Positions 19,037 through 28,493 of a stretch of 44,075 nucleotides of DNA are shown piece after piece. Position numbers and translations under genes: made by a program. Numbering within the stretch: position 1 is the stretch's first letter; the number at the start of each line of letters is the position of its first letter. This DNA is from Syntrophomonadaceae bacterium (GTDB taxonomy: Bacteria > Bacillota > Syntrophomonadia > Syntrophomonadales > Syntrophomonadaceae): positions 1-44,075 of the forward strand of contig JAAYNQ010000101.1 of assembly GCA_012520725.1 (NCBI GenBank), written 5' to 3'. The notes beneath the pieces are model-generated. The model worked only from the letters and a program-made list of their open reading frames with translations, was not told the origin of the DNA and ran no database searches.

Positions 19037-19095
19037 GACCGTTTATTAAGGGTAAGATGCAGTAGCACTTCCTCCTTAAATAAACCTCACACCCT

Positions 19096-19129
19096 GAATA
19101 AGCTGGGCACTGCCCAGCTTATTCTTTTC
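19096..19129 (+). terminator. terminator of the fdh1 operon
   Basis: GAATAAGCTGGGCA and TGCCCAGCTTATTC are perfect 14-base complements around a single central base (effective loop 3-5) and are followed by TTTTC. It lies 60 bases behind the NuoF-like stop. Confidence 0.85.
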
Positions 19130-19165
19130 AAGTACGTGATTTTGGAATAATTCCCTTGAAAGTAG

Positions 19166-19189
19166 AGTAGACCGCTTTCGCGGTCTACT
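19166..19189 (-). terminator. hairpin behind fdhA2, probable terminator
   Basis: A perfect ten-base stem AGTAGACCGC / GCGGTCTACT with a four-base loop lies 28 bases behind the fdhA2 stop. On the minus strand only CTACTTTC follows, so the U tract is poor, but location and stability favour a terminator of the convergent operon. Confidence 0.6.
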
Positions 19190-19216
19190 ACTTATATGAG
19201 ATTATATCTGCTAAAA

Positions 19217-21916
19217 TTAAATCTTTTCTATGCGGGCGGCGGATACCTTGTATTCAGGTATTCCTGCTACCGGATCCAGAACGTCTGAATTGGTCAGTTG
19301 ATTGGCAGCTGCTTCAGCGAAATGGAAATAGGTGAAAATAACATCTTCACGAATACCATCTATAACCTCGGCTTTGAGATCTATACTGCCCCTGCGGGTG
19401 CTTACCCGGACCACTTCTCCGTCCACTATACCCTTAGCCTGGGCCAGAGCAGTGTGGATTTGAATCACGTTTTCCGGCATAAATTCATGCAGCCCTGTGG
19501 CTTTCCTGGTCATGGTACCAGTATGGTAATGATATAGACTGCGGCCGGTGCTCAGGATAATCGGGTACTCATCATCAGGTAATTCTGCCGGTTCAATATA
19601 TTCAATGGCATGGAACAGTCCCAAGCCCCGGTTGAACTTTTCTTTATGCAGAATCGGAGTTCCCGGATGGTCTTCAGTGGGACAGGGCCAGGGCAGACCT
19701 TTCCCTTCCAGACGGGCATAAGTCATACCTGCATAGGAGGGAGTTAAGGTCCTTATTTCTTCGAATATCTCTTCCGGTGAATTATAGGACATGGGATATC
19801 CTAAACGGGTAGAAAGATCACAAATGATCTCCCAATCCTGTCTGGCATCTCCAATATTACTGATAGCTTTACGTACTCTTTGCACCCTTCTTTCGGTATT
19901 GGTAAAGGTCCCGTCTTTTTCAGCAAAGCTTACCCCAGGCAGAACTATATCTGCTTTTTTAGCGGTTTCAGTAAGGAAGATATCCTGAACCAGGAGGAAA
20001 TCCAGCCTATCCAGGGCTTCTTCCACATGGTGCAGATCCGGGTCACTGACCATGGGGTTCTCCCCGATCACTATCATTCCTTTGATTTCGCCTTCATGGG
20101 CCTTATTGATGGCCTTGGTCAGAGTGAGACCATTGCTACCTGACAGTTCAACTCCCCAGGCTTTTTCAAATTTAGCCCGGGCTTCATCATTGGTAACGGC
20201 CTGATAAGCGGTAAACACTACCGGTAGTGCTCCCATATCACAAGCCCCTTGCACATTGTTCTGGCCCCGCAGCGGGTTTACCCCGGCCCCCGGTTTACCC
20301 AGGTTGCCGGTTAAGAGAGCCAGATTACAGCAACTCTTAACATTGTCGGTTCCAGTACTGTGCTGGGTCAGACCCATGGCATAACATACGGCTGCAGCTT
20401 CTGACTCGGCATATAAACGAGCTGCCTTTCTAATGTCTTCAGCATCTACTCCGCATATTTCAGCCACTACTTCGGGGGTATATTTGGCTACCACTTCAGC
20501 CATAGCCTCGTATCCCTCGGTCCGATTTTCTATAAATTCACGGTCAGCCAGACCTTCATTGATTATCACATTCATCATTCCATTAAAGAGAGCTACGTCG
20601 GTTCCTGGTTGGAAAGGTAGATAAACATCAGCCAGTTCAGCCAGTTCGATTCTACGCGGGTCAGCTACAATCAGCTTGGCTCCATTTTTTAATACGTTCT
20701 GCCGAATTTTGTAGCCGATGACGGGATGGTTTTCCGTAGTGTTGGTTCCTATCAGGAAAATGCACTTGGAATCATTTTCCAGTTCATTGATGGAATTGGT
20801 CATTGCACCACTTCCGAATGCTGCCCCCAGACCGGCGACAGTAACGGAGTGTCAGAGACGGGCGCAATGGTCCACATTATTGGAACCTATTGCTGCTCTC
20901 ATAAGTTTCTGGGCCAGATAATTTTCTTCGTTGGTAATCCGAGCGGAGGAGAACATGGCTAAGGAGTCCGGGCCATACCCTTCCTTTATTCCCTTGATTT
21001 TCTGGGCTGCCAGATTCAGGGCTTCATCCCAGGAAGCTTCCCGGAATTCACCATTTTCTTTGATCAAAGGAGTGGTAAGCCTTTCCGGGGAGTTTATAAA
21101 ATCCCAGCCAAACCGGCCTTTGACACAGAGGGCACCCCGGTTAACCGGGCTCCATTCCGGATCACGATTGGAAGTAACACCGACTACTTTGTCGTTTTTC
21201 ACATTCAGCTCCAGGGTACAGCCGGTACCGCAATAAGTACAGGTGGTCAACACCTTTTCGTTCTGCGCCGGTTTTCCTTTGCCAGCTGCTATCTTGCTGC
21301 TCAATGCTCCAACCGGGCAAACCATTATGCACTGCCCGCAGAATACACAGGGAGAATCAGCCAATTCTCCATCAAAGGAAGTAGCAATCTTGGCATGGTG
21401 CCCCCGGTCCATGACGTTGATGGCCCGGGCTCCCGTGATCTCGTCACAAGCTCTTACGCAACGGGTGCACATTACGCATTTGTCGTAATCTCTTTCTATA
21501 AAAGGATTGGAATCGTCCTTGAATAAACTATGCACCTTTCCTACAAAGCGAGATTCGGTAACCCCATAACGGTAGCAGTAATCCTGCAGATTACATTCTC
21601 CATCTTTCTCACAGGTGTGACAGGTAAGTTTGTGACGGGCCAGCATCAGTTCCAAGACTACTTTGCGGGCTTCTATGACATCCGGGCTTTCGGTTTCGAT
21701 AACCATGCCATTCTGGGCGGGAGTCACACAGCTGGCTACCAGATTGCGCCATCCCTTGGGTTGTACCACACACATCCGGCAGGAACCCGCCAATTTCAAA
21801 TCAGGGTCAAAACAAAAGGTAGGTATATCAGCACCCGCCTGACGGCAGGCATCTATCAGCATAGTACCTTGAGGCACCACTACTTCTTTACCATCTATAG
21901 TTAATTTGATATCCAA
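19217..21916 (-). CDS. fdhA: selenocysteine formate dehydrogenase catalytic subunit FdhA2 (in-frame TGA at 20852-20854)
   Basis: Read through one TGA on the minus strand, this is an 899-residue paralogue of FdhA1 with the same domain order: [2Fe-2S] ferredoxin domain, HKLTCHTC-type cluster site, two [4Fe-4S] motifs (CVMCTRCVRAC and CVFCGQCIMVC), then the molybdopterin enzyme with CTYCGTGC. The TGA is residue 355 in DHCARL-U-HSVTVAGL. A hairpin with a GGTCT loop follows. The start is TTG (21914-21916) behind GGGAGGGAGACGAA; the next upstream gene ends 17 bases away. It is the last gene of a nuoE-nuoF-fdhA operon, the reverse of the order in operon 1. No Moco riboswitch was recognised upstream of this operon, so the two enzymes are probably regulated differently. 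Confidence 0.95.
20821..20841 (-). promoter_or_regulatory. SECIS hairpin of fdhA2
   Basis: On the minus strand, starting ten bases after the TGA, CTGTCGCC and GGGGGCAG form a stem with one mismatch and one wobble around the loop GGTCT. Loop sequence and distance match the fdhA1 element and the E. coli fdhF SECIS. Confidence 0.85.
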
Positions 21917-21933
21917 TTCGTCTCCCTCCCTTC

Positions 21934-23154
21934 CTACACCAATTTTCTCAAGTATTCATATTCAAAGTGGGTCAGAGTTGAAGTGATAGGAATCGGAGCT
22001 GCCTGACCCAGTCCGCACAATGAGGCTTTCATCATTACCCGGGCCAACAGCTTAAGGTTTTCGATATCCTGCAAACTTCCTCTCCCATTATTGATTTTTT
22101 CCATGATCTCCTTACAGCGGAAGGTACCTTCCCTACAGGGAGTGCACTGACCGCAGGATTCATGTTCGAAAAACTTGGCAATACGGTTGACAATATCCAC
22201 TATGTCCCGCGTTTCATCCATGACGAACACTGCTCCAGAGCCTAATGCAGCTCCAATAGCACTCATGGAATCGAAATCTATGGGTGTATCCAGGTTCTGG
22301 GGGGGTATAAAGGCTCCCGAAGTACCGCCCACCTGTACAGCTTTCAGCTTCTTGCCGCCTTTGACTCCGCCGCCCAGTTCATATATTACATCTCTGAGCA
22401 GGTAGTCAGTGGGCACTTCAAAATAAGTGGCGTTTTCTATGTCACCAGTTAAGGTAAGCACCTTGGTTCCAGGATAACTCTTGGCACCGATGCCGGCAAA
22501 CCATTCTGCACCATTGGTGAGAATATAAGGTAAACAGGCAAAGGTTTCTACGTTGTTAACTACCGTAGGCATACGCCATAATCCTTCTACACCTGGAAAC
22601 GGGGGCTTAAATCTTGGCTCTCCACGGTGCCCTTCTATGGACTCAATAAGAGCAGTTTCTTCGCCGCATACATAGGCACCTGCTCCCATTCGTACCTCTA
22701 TATCGAATTCTCCTAAGGCACCTGATTCTTTTGCATTCCCAATCGCATTCTTTAAGAGTTCCACTACGAAGGGATATTCTCCTCTACAATATATATATCC
22801 CTGCTTGGAACCGATTGCATACCCGCAAATAGCCATTCCTTCCAGAAGGGCTTGGGCATTTTTCTGACATATTATTCTATCTTTATAAGTTCCTGGCTCC
22901 CCTTCATCCAGATTACATACCACATATTTGGTTTCAGGATACTGGGGTACAAAACTCCATTTCATGCCGGCATTAAATCCTGCTCCACCCCGGCCTCTAA
23001 GTCCGGATTTTTTCACTTCTTCAATTAAATCCTTGGGATTCATACTGCGTGCTTTTTCCAAACCTTTGTATCCGCCGACTTTTATATAGTCGGAAGCCTT
23101 TTCAGGATTAATTTTATCGGCATATTCCAGTAAAACACGATATTCTTGGGCCAC
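21934..23154 (-). CDS. NuoF-like NAD(H)- and FMN-binding subunit of formate dehydrogenase 2
   Basis: This 406-residue protein is the same length as the operon-1 copy. Visible motifs are GLRGRGGAGFNAG (about residues 51-63), GAGAYVCGEETAL, and CGQCTPCREGT with a later CGLGQAAP cysteine. It binds FMN, NAD(H) and one [4Fe-4S] cluster and should feed NADH electrons to FdhA2 through the NuoE-like subunit. It starts with GTG behind a GGGAGGGAAGG site, 21 bases after the NuoE-like stop, and precedes fdhA2 by 17 bases, so the three genes are clearly one operon. Confidence 0.93.
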   Translation of the reverse strand: MAQEYRVLLEYADKINPEKASDYIKVGGYKGLEKARSMNPKDLIEEVKKSGLRGRGGAGFNAGMKWSFVPQYPETKYVVCNLDEGEPGTYKDRIICQKNAQALLEGMAICGYAIGSKQGYIYCRGEYPFVVELLKNAIGNAKESGALGEFDIEVRMGAGAYVCGEETALIESIEGHRGEPRFKPPFPGVEGLWRMPTVVNNVETFACLPYILTNGAEWFAGIGAKSYPGTKVLTLTGDIENATYFEVPTDYLLRDVIYELGGGVKGGKKLKAVQVGGTSGAFIPPQNLDTPIDFDSMSAIGAALGSGAVFVMDETRDIVDIVNRIAKFFEHESCGQCTPCREGTFRCKEIMEKINNGRGSLQDIENLKLLARVMMKASLCGLGQAAPIPITSTLTHFEYEYLRKLV

Positions 23155-23175
23155 AACCTTCCCTCCCTTCTATGC

Positions 23176-23622
23176 TTATTTGAATTTAGCCAGTATTTCA
23201 GGTACCATTTCCGGTTTAACCCCAAAAATAGGCTCACTATTAATGGTTACTACCGGGGTAGCCTGACATTGACCTACACATTCAGTTAATTCCAGAGTAA
23301 ACTTGCCATCACTTGTAGTTTCTCCTACCTTAATGCCCAAATGGGCTTCCAGGGTTTTGAGTACTTCATCAGCTCCAGCTACATGACAGGGAGCGCTTTC
23401 ACACATACGAATGATGTATTTGCCTCTTTTTTCCACCGAGAGATAAGAATAAAAGGTGGCTACCCCAAAGGCTTGAGCTTCCGATACTTTAAATGCCCGG
23501 GCGGCTTCCTTGAGAGCCTCTTGTGGTATATAGTTGTATTCTTTCTGAATGGCATGATAGGCTTCTATAATACCGCCGGGTTTGTCTTTACAGCTAGCAA
23601 TGATATCCATATAATTGGCCAC
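23176..23622 (-). CDS. NuoE-like [2Fe-2S] subunit of formate dehydrogenase 2
   Basis: This is a 148-residue 24-kDa-subunit homologue with the four [2Fe-2S] cysteines in MCESAPCH and ECVGQCQATP at the same positions as the operon-1 copy. It starts with GTG behind AAGGAGGGTGTGAA and is the first gene of operon 2. The two NuoE-like proteins differ most at the C-terminus (the segment after INS), which may decide which FdhA each joins; that last point is inference. Confidence 0.92.
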   Translation of the reverse strand: MANYMDIIASCKDKPGGIIEAYHAIQKEYNYIPQEALKEAARAFKVSEAQAFGVATFYSYLSVEKRGKYIIRMCESAPCHVAGADEVLKTLEAHLGIKVGETTSDGKFTLELTECVGQCQATPVVTINSEPIFGVKPEMVPEILAKFK

Positions 23623-23694
23623 TTCACACCCTCCTTTCCATATTTCTACTTACTGCCCAAAGAACCTCATTGCAGTAAAAAACTAAAAGCACAT

Positions 23695-23757
23695 ACCCGC
23701 GGCTGATTGGCATTCAAAGCTTTAAACCCCTTGAATAAATCATACCGCGGGTTTTTT
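23695..23757. terminator. large nested hairpin between focA and the fdh2 operon
   Basis: CCCGCGG (23696-23702) pairs with CCGCGGG (23745-23751), and inside it ATTCAA pairs with TTGAAT. On the plus strand six T follow directly. On the minus strand, the direction of both neighbouring genes, a looser T-rich stretch follows. It probably ends the focA transcript ahead of the fdh2 promoter. Each arm is itself the palindrome CCGCGG, so protein binding is an alternative. Confidence 0.5.
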
Positions 23758-23799
23758 ATATTCTTGATAATCTTATAATGCCGGAAAGGATTATTGCCT

Positions 23800-24687
23800 T
23801 TAGCCTTTAACCGCTTTCCCAGCTTGAGCGGCAGGAGCCGATTTTTTCATATAAACGAAATAGTAAATACCGCCCACAAACAGAGCACCGCCTACAATAT
23901 TCCCTAAAGTAGCAGGAATCAAATTGGCGGTGAAAAAGTTACCATAGCTGAAAAACGATGTTACTTCTGCGACTGACATGCCAAATTGAGTTGCAACCAG
24001 CTCAGGGGCTGCATTAGCAATGGTGATTCCCATGGGGATGAAAAACATGTTGGCAACACAGTGCTCGAATCCACTGGCAACGAAGCCCATGATGGGGAAG
24101 AATATAGCAAATATTTTGCCGACAATATCTTTGGCTGCAAAAGCCATCCACACAGCCAGACAAACCAGCCAGTTACAGCAGATAGCCCGGCAGAAACAAG
24201 CTCCCCAGGTCAAGGACATTTTGGCTTGAGCAATTCCCAAAGCTTTTATACCATGAGCAGCTAATCCTGATTCAGAACCCCAAAATCCTCCATAAAAAAT
24301 GATATAAACTAATAAAACAGAACCTACAAAGTTTGCAGTCCACACTACAACCCAGTTATACAATAGTCCGCCCCAACCAGCCTGACCATTCATGGCTGAT
24401 ATAAAGCAAGCCATATTGTTGCCGGTAAAGAGTTCTGAACCGGCAATAACTACCATCATCAGTCCAATAGAAAAGGTTGCACCAAATAGGAATTGACCGC
24501 CTGAAGTACCGGCAGCCTCCATAGAACCTATCTTGGTGGCCAGGTTAGCTCCGAAACCGATATAAACCCCGGCCAGTATGCCCAAGATAAAGAGTTTGCT
24601 GAATGCCATTTCGGCCTTTACTTTACCGGCATTACAAGCTGCTACAGCTATTTCTGCAGGTGACAAAAAATTCATCCTTATCTTCAC
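23800..24687 (-). CDS. focA: formate/nitrite transporter family channel, FocA-like
   Basis: This 295-residue membrane protein of the FNT family has about six transmembrane segments (first near residues 28-50, last near 262-282). Family-typical stretches are SPAEIA at the N-terminus, the Gly-rich GVYIGFGAN in helix 1, GSELFTGNN and the ICCNWLVCLAVWMAF segment of helix 4. FNT channels are pentamers passing formate, nitrite, acetate or hydrosulfide. The position upstream of the fdh2 operon on the same strand points to formate. The start is uncertain: GTG at 24687 has AGGGGAGA immediately beside it, while ATG at 24675 (Met5) is 13 bases from the same site. The transcript is probably separate from fdh2, because a large hairpin lies between. 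Confidence 0.92.
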   Translation of the reverse strand: MKIRMNFLSPAEIAVAACNAGKVKAEMAFSKLFILGILAGVYIGFGANLATKIGSMEAAGTSGGQFLFGATFSIGLMMVVIAGSELFTGNNMACFISAMNGQAGWGGLLYNWVVVWTANFVGSVLLVYIIFYGGFWGSESGLAAHGIKALGIAQAKMSLTWGACFCRAICCNWLVCLAVWMAFAAKDIVGKIFAIFFPIMGFVASGFEHCVANMFFIPMGITIANAAPELVATQFGMSVAEVTSFFSYGNFFTANLIPATLGNIVGGALFVGGIYYFVYMKKSAPAAQAGKAVKG

Positions 24688-25177
24688 TCTCCCCTAATCA
24701 TAAATTAGTCAGATTATTGCTGAGAAAAGTAACGAAACTCCTACCCTCCTTTCTCCATTCCTGTACCAACCAGCAAAACCTGTCCCGTTAACTAAACTTA
24801 TTGTATAACATTTGTGAAAAAAATCATCATTTTAGACTTAACTTTTGATATTTCGTTGCATTTCAACATTATTATTATTTTTTTAGCATATCAAGCATCT
24901 ATTCTTACAGCATGGAGAAGTAAGCTGAGAAGTAAATGCTCAGTTATAAATAATGGTCTACCTATAATTGGCATACCGGTACAAGCTTACTTTTGGTATA
25001 TCACTTATATTATTCTTTCATATATTTAATAACCTATTTCTCATTTTTGCATAGTCTGTAATATAGGGTGGTAAAGGATTACCATGCCAATGGCTGGCAT
25101 TATATTTCGTTAACGTAATATTACTTCGAAGTTTAGTCTCTTATTTTGTCGTAAACCACTGCTAAACTATAACAAGC
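24688..25177. other. 490-base divergent intergenic region between focA and the PG-binding protein
   Basis: AT-rich, with no gene recognised. It must hold the focA promoter (minus) and that of the plus-strand gene. A 17-base inverted repeat ATGCCAATGGCTGGCAT lies at 25084-25100, about 95 bases upstream of the downstream start codon, and could be an operator. Confidence 0.45.
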
Positions 25178-25195
25178 ATGGGTGGGAGGATAAAT

Positions 25196-25924
25196 TTGGT
25201 GAATTACATCACTTTGGGAAGTCGTATTTTACTGAAAGGTAGTGAGGGTACTGATGTGGAATTGCTGCAGAACCTGCTTCAAGTTCTGCCTGAGCAAATA
25301 GGTTCCCGCATATCTGAAGCAGGAATTTTTGGTCCCCAAACCCAGGCAGCTGTAAAAAAATTTCAGCACTACTTTAACTTAAAAGTAGATGGAATAGTAG
25401 GAAAAAAGACCTTTTTGTTCCTGGGCATCCCCACTGAAGACTATTTGCCCCCTGGCGCCAATTTATTCGGAACTAGAAAGCTGAAGAAGGGCAGTTATGG
25501 TTATGATGTCTGGGTCTTGCAAAACCGCCTGGCCACTACTGCGCAAAAATATGCCGATGCCCTGGGGGCTCCGGCCACCAAATATTTCGATAATAGAACC
25601 GAAATGGCGGTAAAAATATTCCAGCGTGACGTGCATCTTGTTGATGATGGGATAGTTGGGCCCCAGACCATATACCAGATATATTACTATGCTGGAATGG
25701 GAGGCAGGATTTTACAAAAGGGTTTTTGGGATAGAAGTCAGGGATATGATGTTTATTGGCTCCAGAAAAACCTGCAGATTATGGGATTTTATCCTGGCCC
25801 CTTGGACGCATTTTTTGGCCCTCTTACCTGGCAAGGGGTAGTTCACCTGCAAAATTCACTTTCTATTAATAAAGCCGATGGCATAGTGGAGGCAAAAAGC
25901 TATTACCATTTAGCTCCCTACTGA
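25196..25924 (+). CDS. peptidoglycan-binding domain repeat protein
   Basis: The protein is about 240 residues and is built almost wholly of three PG_binding_1-like modules (about residues 8-75, 90-165 and 172-240). Each shows the 'G..V..LQ..L' start and 'D.I.GP.T...' end, for example DGIVGKKT and DGIVGPQT. No catalytic domain or signal peptide is seen. An open frame extends to an ATG at 25178, but the Shine-Dalgarno GGGAGG (25184-25189) lies inside that extension, so the real start is TTG 25196 or GTG 25199. A role in cell wall or spore cortex binding is likely from the fold only. Confidence 0.8.
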   Translation: MVNYITLGSRILLKGSEGTDVELLQNLLQVLPEQIGSRISEAGIFGPQTQAAVKKFQHYFNLKVDGIVGKKTFLFLGIPTEDYLPPGANLFGTRKLKKGSYGYDVWVLQNRLATTAQKYADALGAPATKYFDNRTEMAVKIFQRDVHLVDDGIVGPQTIYQIYYYAGMGGRILQKGFWDRSQGYDVYWLQKNLQIMGFYPGPLDAFFGPLTWQGVVHLQNSLSINKADGIVEAKSYYHLAPY

Positions 25925-25936
25925 ATAGGCGCTAAA

Positions 25937-27907
25937 TTATTCTGGCCCTGCCAAACTGGCTTCAGGTAAAGGAAAAGAAACAAAAAAGGTAGTCCCACTG
26001 GGGCTGGTTTCCAATTGGATGCTGCCCTGGTGCCTGGCCGCTATACTATAACTAACTGCCAATCCCAAACCATTCCCCTTTTCCTTGGTGGTAAAAAAGG
26101 GAACCCCAATTTTATTTATTATATTTTTGGGTATTCCGCTCCCCTGGTCCTTGACCGCTAGAATCACCTGATTATCCTTTCCATAAGTCTTTATTATAAC
26201 CTTCTTCCCTGGGGCCATGGACTCCAAAGCGTTTCTACTCAGGTTGTATAAGAGCTGGCGAATTTCATTGTGATCCAGCATCAGATCGTCTATCGGGTTA
26301 AGCTGAAGCTCCAGTTCCTTGTTCTGGGCTAGTACTTCGGCCCTAATGGAAGGTACTGCGCTTAGAATGATTGCATTCAGGTTGCTGAGCCTTAGGTCTA
26401 CGTTTTTATGACGAGCCATACTCAAAAACTCAGTAATAATATGATTGGCGCAATCAAGCTCCTCAATCATAAGGTTGAAATATTCATTATAGAGTTCAAA
26501 CTGAGGCTTGTCTTTTAATAGCTGCAGGAATCCCCGCACACTGGTCATGGGATTGCGCACTTCGTGGCCTATACTGGCGGCCATTTCCCCTATCAGGTTC
26601 AGTTGTTCCAGGCGGGCTAGCTCATTCTCCATCTTCTTTTTTTCACTGATATCATTGATAATTAGAATCATGCATTGAGTTCCATCAAAATCCCAAATTT
26701 CGGCTGATACCAAAGCCGTTATTTCCCTACCGTTATGAACCCGCATGGTATACTCCTGGTTTTTTACCAAACCAGTCTGTTTGAGCAAGTTTACCAATTC
26801 TACCCGGTCTTGGGGATTGACCCATAATTCAAGTTCTTGTGAAGTATGTCCTACGATTTCATCATAGCTTAGACCTAAAGTCTTGCAGGCCTGAAAGTTA
26901 ACATCAATAAACCTGCCTTCTTCAATAGTGGTTATAGCTATCTCATTGGGACAGGTATTAAGAATTGTCATGTATTTCCTTTCCGACTGCAGCAAGGCCT
27001 GCTCCATTCTCTTTCTTTCGGTAATGTCCATAAACGAAACCACTACCGTCTGATTGTCCCCAATAAGTGCCACAGTAAGAAATATGTTTTTTATATGGCC
27101 CCAGCGGTCCCGAAGACGAAACTCATAGTTGTTTGGCACTGATTCGCTGTCAACCTGTCTTTGGAAATGGTAATTTATCATCCTATCCAAATCATCTTCA
27201 TGGATAAACTCAGTCCACTTCATTCTATGTTCGATTTCTTCCCTTGAGTAGCCAGACAGTTTTTCAAACTCGCTGTTAACCAGAACAATACTCATATCGT
27301 ATTTATATATCATCATGGCGGTACCGGTGTTCTCAAATATAGCCCGGTAATAGGTTTCCGATTCCTTAAGGACTCGTTCTATCTGCCAAACGTCGGATAC
27401 CGGATGGCCTACTGCCTGTAATTCAACGATGGTACCCTCTTCATTAAAAATTGCCTGAGTATCCCATTCCTGCCAGCTAATACTGCCATCAGGCTTTACC
27501 ATTCTCCCGGAAAAAGTAAGCTCAGGTTTATCCAGCGGAATACTGCTGAGCAGTGAAATAATTCCCCCCTGATCTGCTTCATAGACAAAATCCAAAAAGT
27601 TGCTTCCCACTACCTCGCCTGGGCTTTTCTGAATAAACCGGCAAAAGGCCTGATTGGCCAGGCTTATTTTACCATCGGTGGAAAAGCATACTACCAAATC
27701 ACTGGTGGTATTTACCAAGACTTCATAGCGTTTCTGATGCAGGAGAAGCTGTCTCTGCATTCCTAATATCAGGTTTTCAGCTATACACTTGACACGGTTT
27801 GTGCTTAAATCTTCTATCAAGGATTGTAAGTCCGGCTCTAGGACCTTCTCCCACCACATATCCAGATCTTTATTATTTTTTTTGACAATTTCCCTTTTTA
27901 CTAGCAT
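25937..27907 (-). CDS. orphan PAS-domain sensor histidine kinase (656 residues)
   Basis: This soluble kinase has no transmembrane helix. After an N-terminal helical region (about 1-55) it carries three PAS domains (about 58-175, 185-305 and 308-425), the first with SLANQAFCRFIQKSPGEVVG. HisKA follows with phospho-acceptor His448 in GHEVRNP, then HATPase_c with RQLLYNLSRNALE, DQGSGIP and KGNGLGLAVS motifs. No response regulator is nearby. The H-box GHEVRNPMT resembles those of sporulation kinases KinA-KinE, so a phosphorelay to Spo0A or Spo0F is plausible but inferred. The start has GAGGTAGAT upstream. It is transcribed divergently from the next kinase and shares a very similar catalytic module with it. 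Confidence 0.9.
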   Translation of the reverse strand: MLVKREIVKKNNKDLDMWWEKVLEPDLQSLIEDLSTNRVKCIAENLILGMQRQLLLHQKRYEVLVNTTSDLVVCFSTDGKISLANQAFCRFIQKSPGEVVGSNFLDFVYEADQGGIISLLSSIPLDKPELTFSGRMVKPDGSISWQEWDTQAIFNEEGTIVELQAVGHPVSDVWQIERVLKESETYYRAIFENTGTAMMIYKYDMSIVLVNSEFEKLSGYSREEIEHRMKWTEFIHEDDLDRMINYHFQRQVDSESVPNNYEFRLRDRWGHIKNIFLTVALIGDNQTVVVSFMDITERKRMEQALLQSERKYMTILNTCPNEIAITTIEEGRFIDVNFQACKTLGLSYDEIVGHTSQELELWVNPQDRVELVNLLKQTGLVKNQEYTMRVHNGREITALVSAEIWDFDGTQCMILIINDISEKKKMENELARLEQLNLIGEMAASIGHEVRNPMTSVRGFLQLLKDKPQFELYNEYFNLMIEELDCANHIITEFLSMARHKNVDLRLSNLNAIILSAVPSIRAEVLAQNKELELQLNPIDDLMLDHNEIRQLLYNLSRNALESMAPGKKVIIKTYGKDNQVILAVKDQGSGIPKNIINKIGVPFFTTKEKGNGLGLAVSYSIAARHQGSIQLETSPSGTTFFVSFPLPEASLAGPE

Positions 27908-28493
27908 ATCTACCTCGAAAAACGCAATACTTGACTGAGCTTGTGATAAGACTCACAATAGCTGGTCTTCTGTATGATTTTGACAGAAGCCCTCGAATAA
28001 CCTTTGGGAAAAATGACAGTCTTTGTCATATCCGAAGCACTTTTTTCGTTCATTATTCGACTTCAAGCTGGGGGTCAAGGATGTTGCAGGCTGCCCGATA
28101 TCCTTAGTTAAGATAGTAAGTTGGTAGGGTCTAAGCAGTCAGGGCATACCCATTTGCTTCCATATATCCATAATTAACGTAGTACGTTGGTAGGGGCGAC
28201 CTGCGGTCGCCTGCCGTAGCCTACAAACCCGTTGTAAGTCTGTAGGGCGACCTGCGGTCACCCCTCCAAACATTGACTGATGGATACAGCGGGTAAATTG
28301 AGAAAACCCATGGCCAATCCAGCTGGCGTAAATGACATTATAAGTCATACCAATAGAAAAAAGAGCTTTATCCCTAATATTGTCAAAATATATAAAATAT
28401 TTTTATTCTGTTGACAAAATACGTGCATTTTCCCAATATTATCAAGGATCTACATGGTAAAATACAGGTACCTTAAAAAATAAGGGTGGATGT
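27908..28493. other. 586-base divergent region between two kinase genes
   Basis: No gene was found. It holds copies of a palindromic intergenic repeat (28186-28263) and a very AT-rich stretch (28370-28420) next to the downstream gene. That stretch contains TTGTCAAAA and TTGACAAAA, which resemble Spo0A boxes, but the match is too short to claim. An open frame at 28139-28348 is created by the repeats and is rejected. Confidence 0.5.
28186..28263. repeat. two copies of a palindromic GGCGACC-type intergenic repeat
   Basis: Copy 1 is GGCGACCTGCGGTCGCC at 28195-28211, a perfect 7-3-7 palindrome. Copy 2 at 28245-28263 has the same core with one base change. Both are preceded by a TAGGG stretch. A degenerate third start (TTGGTAGGG) lies near 28121-28129. 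Similar 'GTAGGGGCGACC' repeats are, from memory, scattered in intergenic regions of many anaerobes. Confidence 0.65.

Noticed and set aside
15686-20854. Both fdhA genes look like two separate genes or frameshifted pseudogenes split by a stop
   Set aside because: Each stop is a TGA at the exact active-site position (DHCAR..), the frame continues without shift, and a GGTCT-loop SECIS hairpin follows. Selenocysteine is the better explanation.
28139-28348. 69-codon minus-strand frame between two kinases
   Set aside because: It is formed by translating the palindromic repeats.
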